Origin: Wyeomyia smithii
Lineage: Eukaryota; Arthropoda; Insecta; Diptera; Culicidae
Length of the DNA: 64,000 bases
Direction: 5' to 3'
Assembly: GCF_029784165.1 (NCBI RefSeq)
Contig: NC_073695.1
Span: forward strand, 99,761,306-99,825,305
Position numbers and translations under genes: made by a program. The notes beneath the pieces were generated by a model. It had not been told where the DNA came from. It did not search any database and worked only from the letters and a program-made list of their open reading frames with translations. Shown piece by piece: positions 50,131 through 62,100 of this stretch; position 1 is the stretch's first letter; each line of letters opens with the position of its first letter.

Positions 50131-52147
50131 ATACCTGGTAAAACTCGTGGTTCATGCGTCTGCGCCACACTCCATTTCCAGTTTACCGCCAAGTATCGAT
50201 CGCAGAACTTTACGCTCAAAAACTCCGAGCACTCGTCGATCAGCTTCCTTCAGCGTCCATGCTTCATGTCCGTAAAGGGCCACCGGGAGTATCAGCGTCG
50301 TATACAGCGCTAGTTTTGTGCGAGTTTGCAAACTACGGAACCTTAGCTGGTTTCGCAGTCCGTAGAAAGCCCTGTTCGCAGCTGCAACTCGTCGTTTCAC
50401 TTCACGGCTCATATCTTTGTCACATGTCATAAGCGTACCAAGATAAACGAATTCGTCAACCACTTCAAATCGTTCCCCTTCTATCTCCACCTCAGCACCA
50501 ACACCACGGAGATTCCCACGCTCTCTGCCAGCTACCATGTACTTCGTTTTGGCAGAGTTAATGACAAGTCCCAATCTCGCTGCTTCTCTTTTAAAAGGTA
50601 CGGTCCACGGCTTTACGGTTGATACCGATGATATCGATGTCGTCTACAAAGCCAAGAAGCATGTGAGATTTCGTGATGATCGTACCGTTTCTTTCCACAT
50701 TTGCTCTTCGTACTGCACCCTCAAGAGCGATGTTGAACAGTAAGTTGGAGAGCGCATCCCCCTGTTTCAGTCCATCAAACGTTACGAACGCGGCTGATGT
50801 CTCGCCAGCTATCTGCACGCACGATTTTGATCCCTCCAGTGTCATACGACTCAGCTTAATTAGTTTCGTAGGGAAACCGTGTTCCAGCATGATCTGCCAC
50901 AGCTCGTTTCTTTTCACTGAGTCGTATGCCGCCCTGAAGTCCACAAACAGATGGTGTGTCGGTAAGTTATACTCCCGGAGCTTATCAAGGATCTGTCGCA
51001 GGGTGAAGATTTGATCCGTCGTGGAACGCCCCTGTCGAAAACCAGCCTGGTATTCACCAACAAAGTATTCCGTTAACGATCTCAATCTGAAGAACAAGAT
51101 ACGGGAGAGCACTTTATATGCGGAGTTGAGCAACGTTATGCCTCGATAGTTGCCACAATCCAATCGATGGCCCTTCTTATAGATAGGGCATATGAGGCCT
51201 TCCAATTAGTCGTTCGGCATTTGTTCATCCACCCAGATCCTTAGTATTATCTAGTGGATCGCATAGTACAGCCGCTCGCTTCCCGCTTTTAGAAGTTCGG
51301 CCGGGATACCGTCCTTCCCAGCGGCCTTGCCATTTTTCAGCTCACTAATCGCCTTTTTCACCTCCTCCTGTGTTGGTGGCTCCACAGTTTGTTCGTCACT
51401 CATAATCGTCATCCTGTTCCTGCTCTGCTCATCCGGCTCCATACCGTACAATAACGCCTGAAAATGCTCCTTCCACCTGGCTGCAACCGTCGGTTTATCA
51501 GTAAGCAGGCTGCCGTCCTTGTCATTACACATGACCGGCACAGGGAAATTCCTGCTTCTGACTCTGTTGACAGTTCTACAGAATCTCCGCACGTCGTTTT
51601 GAGCATAGCTGTCCTCTCCTGCTCTCCATAGTGTCCACTACTTCCTCCTGCTGTTCTGCGATCCGTTGATCCAGCTCTCTGGCGTATTCTGCTGCCACGC
51701 CATCAGTTTTCAACCGCTGGATGTTGAAACGCGTCGTCCTCTCTGTGCGAGATTTCAACACGTTCGACAACCGTGCGCGGATCTTACAAACGACGAGATA
51801 ATGGTCAGAGTCAATGTTTGGTCCCCGAAAAGACCTAACATCAGTAACATCCGAAAAGTGCCGACCGTCAATGAGTACGTAATCGATCTGGGAACAGGCT
51901 CCTCCATTTGGATGCCTCCAGGTGTGTTTCCGAATATTTAAACGTGGAAAATAGGAGCTACATATGGCCATTCCTCTGGCCGCGGCAAAGTTTATCAGCC
52001 TCAGGCCGTTTTCATTGGTTGACGAGTGGAGGCTATGCCTTCCAATGACCGGATGGAAGAATTCCTCCCTCCCAACCTGTGCGTTTGCATCTACAGTGAC
52101 GACTGGGGGCTGTATACCTAGTATTTTCAATTCTGTTCGGTTCCTAA
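50131..52147 (-). pseudogene. RTE-clade endonuclease-reverse transcriptase, copy c
   Basis: From the minus-strand start: VTVDANAQVGREEFFHPVIG, GLRLINFAAARGMAICSSYF, HTWRHPNGGACSQIDYVLID and NIDSDHYLVV (endonuclease, SDH motif). Then AAGKDGIPAELLK, a TAA (51206-51208) where Trp is expected, LEGLICPIYKKGHRLD, YQAGFRQGRSTTDQIF, LFVDFRAAYDSVKRNELWQ (motif A), LKQGDALSNLLFNIALEGAV and GFVDDIDII (FVDD in place of FADD). After a shift: FEVVDEFVYLGTLMTCDKDM, YGHEAWTLKEADRRVLGVF and NHEFYQVYK, where homology stops. It lacks the start of the endonuclease and the last 100 or so codons. Confidence 0.92.
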
Positions 52148-52148
52148 A

Positions 52149-53198
52149 TTTTTCCATATATTTTTTTATTCTTGTGGGATTGTTGTTGGATATTCAGCAT
52201 GGTTCATTTTAGCATTGCATTCAATTATTTGACTCCCAGAGCCAATTAAACATCACAGAAAAATGAATTTTTCCCATAATTGAAAAAAAAAACCCTTCAA
52301 AACACAAATAAAAAATGTTCGATCAAGAACTGAAACGCTCATTTTAAAGCGGGATTTACGACAAAAATTTACATGAAAAAAGATACTTGATATCTTATCG
52401 GGGAGCTGAGATATTGGCATTTTTATATCTGAACAAATATGTTTAATAACTGTTTTATTTTCAGAGATAAAAAATAACAATGTTCAGGAAACAAATGCGT
52501 TTTTGGATGACTGATAACTTAGTAGAAGGTTTAAAAATTCGGGAAAATCTGCGAAAAAAGTTAGATCGAAAATTGTGATTTTTTGTGTATTCTAATAGAA
52601 AACTTGATGTTGCACGTAATATGTAAGAGATAGAAACATGATGTCTTCGGTGAAGTTTTTTGTTTTAAGATAACCTAAAACTTTGTCGAAGACACCTTGC
52701 GTCTATCTTATTCTGATTAAAAAGTAATTTTTTTTATCTCACTCATTAGTGGATTGATCGCCCAATGTAAAAATTACATTTAAAGATGCATTTTTGAATA
52801 TCCTGAAACTTCTCCGAACATGGCTATAATCTAATGGCTATAATCAACATTTGAATCACTTTTTAGGAAGTTATACGCAAAAACGGCAAAATAAAACACT
52901 GTGCAATGGAGATATTGAGCTTTAGTGGCATTTTTGACAAAATGCATAGTTTTCCATCACATATAAAAATGCCAATATATCAGCTTCCCGATAAGATATC
53001 ATGTATCTTTTTCATGTAAATTTTCGTTGTAAATCCCGCTTTGCAATGAAAATTTCAGTTCTTGATCAAACATTTTTTATTTGTGTTTAGAAGGGTTTTA
53101 TCCAAGAATTATTAGAAAAATTTAGTTTTTGTGTGATGTTTGATGGGCTCCGGGAGTCGAAAAACCCCACAAAAATAAAACAAATATATGGAAAAATG
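52149..53198. mobile_element. TIR element of about 1.05 kb with arms of about 240 bp
   Basis: The left arm (about 52149-52435) and right arm (about 52960-53198) are reverse complements. Landmarks: AAGCGGGATTTACGACAAAA 52349 with TCGTTGTAAATCCCGCTTTG 53025; CTTATCGGGGAGCTGAGATA with its partner near 52980; GACTCCCAGAGCC with GGCTCCGGGAGTC 53149. The left arm has about 50 extra bases. Near the centre, GATGTCTTCGGTGAAG and its complement face each other. No transposase. It starts exactly where RTE copy c loses its 5' part, so one probably interrupts the other. Confidence 0.8.
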
Positions 53199-53224
53199 AA
53201 AGGGAATCGAACAAATTTGAAAAA

Positions 53225-53405
53225 AGTGCAAAAGGGTGGTTCTGTTGCTTGAAAAAGTTATTTTTTCATAAATCACGTTTGGGTAACCTGAGAACGATTG
53301 TTTAGAAAGTCGAAATGTTCTACAAACATGCCATAAATAACATTATCTTTCAATTGAGGGCTGAGCACCTTGACTTTTTCAACATCGATTTTTCGGGACA
53401 CCCTA
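53225..53405 (+). repeat. Fragment of the long non-coding repeat family (copy D)
   Basis: It reads GTGCAAAAGGGTGGTTCTGT, TTTTTTCATAAATCACGTTT, AGTCGAAATGTTCTACAAAC, GAGCACCTTGACTTTTTCAA and ATCGATTTTTCGGGACACCC. This is the reverse complement of 45373-45555 with scattered changes. The GGGTGTCC terminus is at 53398-53405. Confidence 0.75.
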
Positions 53406-53552
53406 ATATAGAGATTATAATCTGTCTCTCACGAAAAAAAACCAAATTATTTGAGCAGTTTATAATGGTATTTCAAAAAAACTATATAACTTACTAAGGT
53501 GGAAGACCTCTCGATTTTGATGGGCCGTCATATAAGTTGAGACAACATCTTA
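53406..53552. other. Short spacer before R1 copy 2
   Basis: About 150 AT-rich bases without a recognised feature. Confidence 0.4.
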
Positions 53553-55424
53553 CTAAAAGCCACCGGTCTACCGGTGGACTGACGAGATGGCGGACCTTCG
53601 CAGTGCGTGCCTCCGTGCGAGACGGAGGACGCAGCGTGCGCGAACAGACGAACAGAGGATAGAGCGCCGCGCAGCATTCAGTTCTGCCAGATCGACGCTG
53701 AAGAGTGCGATTAAGGCCAGCAAGAGGGCCTGTTTCGATAGGCTATGTGCGAGTGCCAATACGAACCCGTGGGGTGACGCCTACAGGATCATAATGGCCA
53801 AGACCAAAGGCGCGCTGGCGCCTGCAGAGCGATCACCAGCGATGCTGGAGCGAATCATCGAGGGACTCTTTCCTCGCCACGAGCCAAGTCCTTGGCCTCC
53901 GGTGGTCGAATCCCACGTCCGACGTTCCAGTATCTCAGACACAGAACAGGGATGGTCGGCCAACCTGCCGAGCATCCAATCCGTGGGCGACGACAGCCGT
54001 GTCAAGTTTCAGGAGGAGGCAAGGGTTACGAATGAGAAACTCATCGTGATCGCCAACTCTCTAAAGGTGAGCAAGGCACCGGAACCGGATGGCATCCCTA
54101 ACCTGGCAATCAGGCTGGCGATAAAAACGGCCCCCGGGCTGTTTCGAGTAGTCATGCAGAGGTGCCTGGATGACTGCCTCTTTCCGGATAGGTGGAAGCG
54201 GCAGAAATTGGTCCTACTGCCGAAGGCTGGGAAACCACCAGGTGACCCATCGGCATATAGGCCTATCTGCCTGCTAGACACGACGGGCAAGGTACTTGAG
54301 AGGATTATCCTCAATAGACTGGTGAGGTACACAGAGGGTGTAAACGGTTTGGCAAGCAACCAGTTCGGCTTCCGGAAGGGCAGGTCCACGCTGGATGCCA
54401 TCGCCTCCGTCACCAAGACGGCGGAGATAGCACTCCAGCGCAAGAGAAGGGGAATACGCTATTGCGCAATCGTCACGTTTGACGTGAAGAATGCGTTCAA
54501 TAGCACCAGTTGGGACTCCATAGCGCTCGCGCTCAGGAGCATCCACGTACCGGTGTCGCTGTACAAGATTCTGGAAAACTACTCCCAGAATCGAGTACTG
54601 GTTTACAACACAGAGGAGAGTCAGAAGTGCGTCCCAATCACCGCCGGGGTTCCGCAAGGTTCAATCCTGGGTCGGGTGTTGTGGAACGTCATGTATGACG
54701 GGGTGTTGAAACTAAAGTTTCCTGTGGGGATTGTGATCGTCGGCTTTGCAGACGACATAACGCTAGAGGTTTACGGCGAGTCGATCGAAGAGGTCGAGTT
54801 GACGGCTGCGCATTGCATAAGGAAAATCGAGGACTGGATGCGCTCCAGGAAACTGGAGCTCGCGCACCATAAGACGGAGGTCACAGTTGTGAACAACCGT
54901 AAATCAGAACAACAGGCGGTGGTCAGAGTCGGAGACTGTACCATCACCTCAAAGCGATCGTTGAAGCTCTGGTGGGTTATGGTCGACGACAAGCTCACGT
55001 TCGGGAGCCACGTCGACTATGCCTGTAAGAGGGCCTTATCGGCTATTGCAGCACTATCTCCTATGATGTCCAATAGCTCAGCGGTCTATGGCGGCAAGCG
55101 AAGACTTCTTGCCAGCGTGGTTTCGTCCATACTTAGGTATGGTGGGCCAGTATGGTCCAGAGCGCTAGGTACTAACAGTTACCGCGGTAAACTGGAAAGT
55201 ACCTACAGGCTCATGTGCCTGAGAGTTGTGAATGCGTATCGTACGGTGTCATACGATGCAATCTGTGTCTTGTCCGGCATGATGCCTATCAGCATCGCCA
55301 TCAAGGAGGACAAAGAGTGTTTCGACCACCGTGACACAAGGGGCATACGAGGCACCAGAAGGTCATTCTCGATGCTCCGTTGGCAGAGGGAGTGGTCTAA
55401 TTCCACAAAGGGCAGATGGACGCA
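53553..55424 (+). pseudogene. R1-clade retrotransposon ORF2, copy 2, truncated at both ends
   Basis: This copy is collinear with copy 1 from the position equivalent to 23913 to that of 25784, with high nucleotide identity. One frame runs without a stop from before 53587 to the end. It covers NQFGFRKGRST, VTFDVKNAFNSTSW, GVPQGSILGRVLWN, VGFADDITLEV (FADD at 54745) and LSGMMPISIAIKED. Changes at usually fixed sites are APEPDG for APGPDG, GRVLWN for GPVLWN and LKLWWVMVDDK for LKLLGVMVDDK. The endonuclease is missing. The 3' end is cut at GRWTH and runs straight into a CA tract, so the C-terminal zinc finger and UTR are absent. Confidence 0.92.
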
Positions 55425-55462
55425 CACACACACATACACACACATACACACACAAGCACACA
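55422..55462. repeat. (CA)n microsatellite, imperfect
   Basis: A short CACACATACA tract forms the right-hand junction of R1 copy 2. The reading frame runs through it by chance as Thr-His repeats. Confidence 0.9.
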
Positions 55463-56459
55463 AATTAGATGTTGAAATTGTGGATTTCGAAAAACCAAAT
55501 TTCTGATAAAATCTTTTGAGTTTATTTCTTTAAAAATGTTTTTTCTGACGGTGTACATTTTTTACTCTTTTATTGGAGGCACAAAATTACTGTCTATGAT
55601 CGCGCCAGACCCAAGAAAAATAATATTGGGATTATTTTTTATCTTCATTATGCTATTAAAACTGAAATTATAAAATAAATAGTACGGAAAGCGTGAACTC
55701 CGAGATCCAATGTTACAAAGCACCTTTTCCAACATGCTACTGATAAAATCTCAAAAAATGTAATTTTCAACAATGATCATTCCATACCATCAAAGAAATA
55801 CTGATGAATTCACAGGAAACCACAAAAATTTTAATTTCAGAGCTAGTTTTTGAGTTTTTACAACAAACCGAATTTAAATCGGTCTAACGACGATCAAATA
55901 AGAGCAAATTTAGCAGCAAGCAGCTCGTGAACCAAAATAAACAAATTTTAACCTGAAATATCGTTAGTTTCGTTTCCAAACTAGCTGTAAATGATATTTT
56001 TCAGTACAGAAATCATCATTTATCTTTAGCATATCGAAAAAAAAGCACATTGCCAAAAGAATGTATGGATTTCAATGGTGATCAACAACAACATAATTAC
56101 TGAAGTTTAATCGACGATTGGGATTATATTCTGTGGCATGCAATTTCCAGTTTTTTTACCATTTCAAGGTTCATTCCAAGAAAGATCGCTGGCTGCATCG
56201 GGCTGGTTTGAGATATTCACAAGCAACTTTCTTTTGGGCTCAGAACGGTAATTAGCATCTTTTATCGCAATTTTGGCGGTACGAAACAAAGGAACCAAAA
56301 CGGTTGGATGTCGATACCATGAAATAAAGTACAAAACCACACCTAATAAACATCGCCAAATGCTACGCGTTCGTAGCGGTCAGCGGAACATGCGTAAATT
56401 AAGAGAATTGAACAGAACTAAAATAAAAAAACGTTTTACGGTTAAAATGAAAGAGAAAC
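55463..56459. other. AT-rich spacer, nothing recognised
   Basis: No repeat, RNA gene or coding region is supported. An open frame at 56273-56467 is Lys/Arg-rich and unrecognised. Confidence 0.4.
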
Positions 56460-57300
56460 GATGTTGATGGCGGATGCGGGATTTTCTGCTAGTCCCCGTA
56501 GCGAAACGCGCAATTCGTAATTAGTTTTGCTTCTTCGCTCAGAACGTGAAAGGTACCAGTTCCAGCCCAGCAAAAACCGTCAGCACCAGCAGCAACACAA
56601 TCGGGAAGTGAAAGAAAGATCGGTCATTGACCTGTTCTGCCTTCTTGCACGCCATTTCTCTCTCGCGACCGGGATGCTGCCAATTATTCGGCCTGCTGTG
56701 CGCACACCGCGATCGAACGCGATCGTGGCGACACGCGAAACGATATCAATTTAGCGATCGACGCACGGCAGAAGGGAACTCAAGAATTATGCCTGTCGAC
56801 TGACAGCGGGTAATTATACCGAGCTGGGGGCTTTTCAAATTTCGGAAATCTTCATCGTTATCGGTCAAACCAGTTTGGCTGCGCCGGCAGGTTTTTCGGC
56901 GTGCGACAGTTGACTTTTCTCACGGTTTTTCGCTGACCGCGAAATTAAGGGTGGAGCATTCAAACGTATTATCATAATAAGGCAAATTAGAGGGCCAACG
57001 TTTGGACGAAGGGCAAACGTGCGCACTCCTGCGACAGTCAGGGGCCACTTACTAACGTTATTAGTGCGACCGGGAGCGTACGCATCGTAACATTGTTAGT
57101 CGAAGGAGAGTCCGGGCTGATGAAATATAATTTTGGCATGATAAGTACTTATCGGTTCGGGGCATAACATCTTATCAGTGAGCGAATGTTTGGAAATTGC
57201 TGGTCATTGAAACGGGGTACCGTTGCTCGAGAAAAATTAATTAGTTTCCTGGCCGTTGGAGGCTTTAAAAATCAACGGTAAAACGGGTTCGAACTCATTG
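56460..57300. other. GC-richer unexplained island
   Basis: About 840 bases have higher GC than the window and no match to any other part of it. It includes a CAGCAGCAACA patch near 56585, CGATCGAACGCGATCG near 56710 and CCACTTACTAACGTTATTAG near 57050. No convincing long frame. It looks like single-copy host DNA and could be regulatory. Confidence 0.4.
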
Positions 57301-57519
57301 TGTATGAATATGATGATTTGATTTCCGATAATGATATAATTACTCAAGTTTCAAAAACTTGTTACGAAAATGAACAGAGTAATAAATTTTGATTATAATC
57401 GCTAGTGCATGATTTATTGCTACAGAAGTAACTGTACTGTTTCAATTTTAAAATTAACATTCATGTACATGTACATATGCAAAAAAATCTCATTTAAGAA
57501 TAACTCTGATGATTCGTTC

Positions 57520-57795
57520 TAATAAAACAGAAGGTTATTCCACCGGATCTGCTCTTCTTGACATAGAAAAAGCATTCGATAGTGTTTGGCAAGATGGTTC
57601 ATTGGCAAAGGCATCAAATTTGGGTTTGCCTCCTTTCATCATGAAAAAAATTCCACGTTTCATGACTGACTGCAATCTTTAGACTAACTGTCTACATAAT
57701 AAATATATTGTTTTGACAATCACAGAAAAAGTTCTAGACAAACCGGTTTCGAGGAGGGGTGTTCCAAGAAAAACTCTGTTTTGTCGTATCCAAAG
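57520..57795 (+). pseudogene. Jockey-type reverse transcriptase fragment
   Basis: The frame reads GYSTGSALLDIEKAFDSVWQ (motif A), GSLAKASNLGLPPFIMKKI and RFMTDCNL, then a TAG. After that comes KPVSRRGVPRKTLF, a decayed form of the P[VL]xxGVPQGxxL motif. Neither the R1, RTE nor YADD-bearing copies here use the LLDIEKAFDSVW wording, which is typical of Jockey elements. About 90 codons survive. Confidence 0.8.
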
Positions 57796-58354
57796 TACAG
57801 ATAGAAGATCGCAGAGTTCAGCAGTTTTTTCCTTCAAATTTTTCTAAAACTTTGCTAAAGTAAGTAATAAAGTATATTAAAAATTAGAAAAAAATATTCT
57901 TTTAAATAACTGTTAGGTGGATTGATCGAAGAACCGAACCGTCAAAGTTACGCGTTTCTTTTATGAAACAAGCTTGCTGAAGATATGGGTATATAAAATC
58001 ATTTTTTCACAGTCAAATCTAAAACAATTACGATTTTTTGAGTTTAAACCACTGTGCACTGTGAGATTTCCAAATAAATCTTTCCACAAACTGTAAATGT
58101 CATAACATACAGCGCTGCAAACTTTCACTGTCATGAAAGGATTTTCAGTTGAAATTTAAATTTTTGAATTCCTATAGATTCAGGTATGTAAGTACTCAAT
58201 GAGAGAAAAAATGTTTGGGGAGGCAAGTTGTTACTTGTCCAAAATAAATTCAAATGTTGTATGTGTGGAAAACCACACACCAGGGTAGACAACGTAAGTT
58301 TTTTTGAGAATTCGATGAAGGTTAATGATGCATGGAACTGACTCCTGGCCTCTG
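57796..58354. other. AT-rich repeat-like spacer
   Basis: TTAGGTGGATTGATCGAAGA near 57913 and a following GAAGATATGGG resemble part of the interior of the element at 52149-53198 (TTAGTGGATTGATCGCC). The rest is unrecognised. Confidence 0.4.
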
Positions 58355-59166
58355 AGCAGTCCCTCGCTTTCTGAAAAACTCACATTGGATAATGTTTATC
58401 CTTTTCATGCTGTTTTCCAGAAAGCGGAAGCTACTATCTAGAAATTTAAAATGGTGACTGAAGTTGATTTCTGACCTCTGGAAATCATACTGTTTCCGCA
58501 AATGTTCTCATTGGATGATATTTGGTCACTTTAGGCTGTTGTTCAGAAAAACAATGTCGCCATCGAAACACCCAGATTAGGCAATAGTTGACCATTTAAG
58601 AGTGTATATAGGAAACCAGAAGCAGAGCCTGACAATGTCATTTTCAATTGAGAATTCTCAGGTTATTTACGAGCACTTCGTGAGTCACATGACATCCAGT
58701 AAAAAGCTCTTGCTGTGATTCTGACTACTGAGGGGCTTGAAATTGATACAAATGCTTTTCAATTGAAAGCGGAGATTATCACCATCACTCTCACTTGACG
58801 ATTCTCAATTGAGAATGACAATGAGCGCTGACGGAGACAGAAGGCTTCCATACAGTACTTCACGCATATATATGGAGGAAATATTGTTTGGAACTTGCGT
58901 AACGTTCTAACTACGGCTTGCGGTATTAGAAAACTACCATCAAACGACGCGATGCGGTGCAAATTTCAATTGAGACGCTGAAGGGAAGGAAAGAGTCTCT
59001 CTCTCCGTCACTCTCTCCGTCGATTGAAATAGTCATTAGTTTCATTTGAAACGATCCGATGAACAACAGCGCGAGTATATCAGTTTCATTGTTTAGTTTC
59101 GAAAATGTGGAGCCCTGTCCAGAAGTATTTATCTGGATTTGAAATGGTGTTTGAGGTTTGGGTAAC
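58355..59166 (+). repeat. Degenerate dispersed repeat, CCGGAAGT family, copy 6, split by a hAT MITE
   Basis: Phrases include CTGTTTTCCAGAAAGCGGAA, TTGATTTCTGACCTCTGGAA and TTGGATGATATTTGGTCACT. The repeat stops at 58622, resumes at 59118 with the same 8 bases, and ends at the RTE insertion at 59166. Confidence 0.7.
58623..59117. mobile_element. hAT-type MITE, 495 bp
   Basis: The ends are CAGAGCCTGACAA on the left and, read in complement, CAGGGCTCCACAT on the right, fitting the CAGRG start of hAT elements. An 8-base duplication with one mismatch flanks it: ACCAGAAG 58615-58622 and TCCAGAAG 59118-59125. The host repeat is continuous once it is removed. The interior holds several TTCAATTGAGAATTCTCA-like palindromes. 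No transposase. Confidence 0.85.
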
Positions 59167-62100
59167 TAACTTACTTACTTTACTTTAAAGGCGACAGACC
59201 GATTATCGATCCAGTGCCGAATCCAGAATACGTCGCAATGTCCCTCGGTCTTGGGCTGCTATCCTCCAATCGCCCCTAACACCTATTTCGCGTGCATCCT
59301 CGTCGACAGCACACATCCAACGAGTGCGGGGTCAACCCCGAAGTCGCCGACCTCTATCGGGATTCCTGCTTAATATAGCCTTCGCTTGACGCGCATCCGG
59401 CTTTCTCGCTACATACCGAGCCCACTGAAGCCTGCAGTGTTTTATCCGCTTGACTATATCCGCCGATTTGTATGCCTGGTACACTTCATGGTAAATGCCT
59501 CTGCGCCAAACACCATTTTCTAGTTTGCTGCCAAGGATTGAACGCAAAATCCTGCGCTCAAAAACACCAAGAGCTCGCCGATCAGCCTCTTTCAGCGTCC
59601 ATGATTCATGGCTGTAGAGAGCCACCGGAAGAATCAGTGTTTTATAGAGTGCAAGTTTAGTACGGATTTGCAGACTGCGGGACCTTAGCTGGTTACGTAA
59701 TCCGTAAAAAGCCCTGTTTGCGGCTGCCATCCGCCTCTTAATCTCACGGCTAACCTCGTTGTCACAGTTCACTAATGTTACCAGGTAAATAAATTCGTCG
59801 ACTACTTCAAATGTTTCCCCATCTAGCACCACCGCAGCACCAACCTCCGACGGACTACCACGCACTCTGCCAGCCAACATGTTCTCGTTTTGGCAGAGTT
59901 TATGACAAGCCCCAATCTCGCAGCTTCCCTCCTGAGAGGTCCGAAGGCCTTTTCCACAGCTCTACGGTTGATACCAATGATGTCGATATCGTCCGCAAAA
60001 CCGAGAAGCATGTGCGACTTCGTAATGATGGTGCCGCTTCTCTGCACACCAGCCCTCCGTATAGCACCTTCCAATGCGATGTTGAACAATAAGTTCGGCA
60101 GCCCGTCACCCTGCTTCAAACCATCTAACGTCACGAAAGAGTCCGATATCTCACCGGCTATCCTGACGCTTGATGTAGAACCTTCAAGGGTGGCACGTAT
60201 CAGCCTAATCAGCTTTGTTGGGAAGCCATGTTCGATAATAATCTGCCATAACTCATTTCTCTTAACTGCATCGTACGCTGCCCTGAAGTCTATGAACAGA
60301 TGGTGCGTCTGCAAGTTGAATTCTCGAAATTTATCGAGGATTTGTCGCAAGGTAAACATTTGGTCCGTCGTGGAGCGTCCCCCTCGAAAACCGCATTGGT
60401 ACGCGCCAACAAAGGTCTCCTGCAACGGCCTCAGTCTGTGGAACAGGATGCGGGAGAGAATTTTGTACACGGTATTGAGAAGAGTTATGCCCCGATAATT
60501 GCTACAGTCCAGGCGATGACCTTTTTTGTAGATCGGGCATAAGAGACCCTCCAACTAGTTCGAGGGCAATTCTTCATCAGACCACACTCTCAGCATGATC
60601 CGATGGAAGGCACGATACAGCTTTTCGCTCCCGACTTTGAAGAGTTCGGCGGGAATGCTGTCCTTCCCGGCTGCCTTGCAGTTTCTCAGCTCTTCCACTG
60701 CTTTCTTCACCTCGTCCATGGATGGTGGAAAAACAGCTTGACCATCATTCTCAATAGTCATCCTGCTCCTTTCGACTCCACTGTTTCCCTCACCGTTCAA
60801 CAGCACACTGAAGTGTTTCTTCCAACGCCTGGCCACCTCTGTTTTATCGTTTATCAGGTTTCCCTCCCTATCGTTGCACATGACAGAGGCTGATACGTTT
60901 CGATTCCTGATTCCGTTGACCTTCTTGTAGAAGCTCCTCGCATCGTGCCTGGAGAATCAACCTTCCGCCTCCGCAAGAATACGCTCCCAATGCTGTCGTT
61001 TCTTCCGGCGATGGAGTCTCTTTTCAGCGGTTCTAGCATCTCGATATCTACCCATGCTCTGACGAGTCACAGCCGTGGCCAATATGTGACCCCTGGCGCG
61101 GTTCTTCTCTTCCGTCACTCGCTGGCACTCAGCGTCAAACCACTCATTGGACGCAGCTGCCGCAGTTGTATCCAACACTTTTCGCGCTGTAGTGCTGATC
61201 GAACTGTGGATGTGCCTCCACTATTCATTCAGGTTCCCTTCAACTCTTTCCTCAATCCGTTCATCAACCTTCTGCGAGTACTCTGCAGCCACTCCTTCAG
61301 TTGATAGCCGCTGGATGTTCAACTGCATCCTCCTCGTTGCCTTGGATTTCAACACGTTGGACAGCCGGGCGCGGATTCTGGCTACTACGAGATAGTGATC
61401 CGAGTCAACGTTCGGTCCTCTGAACGACCTCACGTCAGTAACGTCTGAAAAGTGCCGTCCATCAATCAGAACGTGGTCAATTTGAGACCAAAGCTCTCCA
61501 TTCGGGTGCATACAGGTGTGCTTACGTATGTTCCGGCGTGAAAAATAAGTGCCACAGATAGCCATCCCCCTAGCTGCAGCGAAATTAACAAGCCTCAAGC
61601 CATTGTCGTTCGTTGTAGAGTGGAAGCTTTCCCTACCAGTTACGGGCGACTTCTTATTTGCATCTCTGATGACAATTTTTATATCGTGTCCTGGACACTC
61701 ATTGTATGTCTTTTCCAGGAGCTCATAGAACTTCTTCTTTTCGTCACCGGGTTTCTCGTTGGTCGGTGCGTACACATTTATTAGGCTGTAGTTGAAAAAT
61801 TTGCCCTTAATTCTCAACACGCATATACGGTCACTGATCGGTCTCCATCTATGACACGCTTCATCTGTTTTCCAATTAGCACGAAACCGACTCCTCTTTC
61901 TGCTTTCTCGCCGCCGCTATAGTAGATGTGGTACTTAAATGAAGTGTCCGCAATAGGATCAACTGCTCGGAATTCGCGTTCTCCCGATTTCGGCCACCGC
62001 ACCTCTTGGATAGCTGCAACCTCCACATTCACCTTCCGCAGCTCTCTAGCCAGGATACTTGCGCGTGCCGGTTCGAGTAGAGTCCTTACATTCCAAGTAC

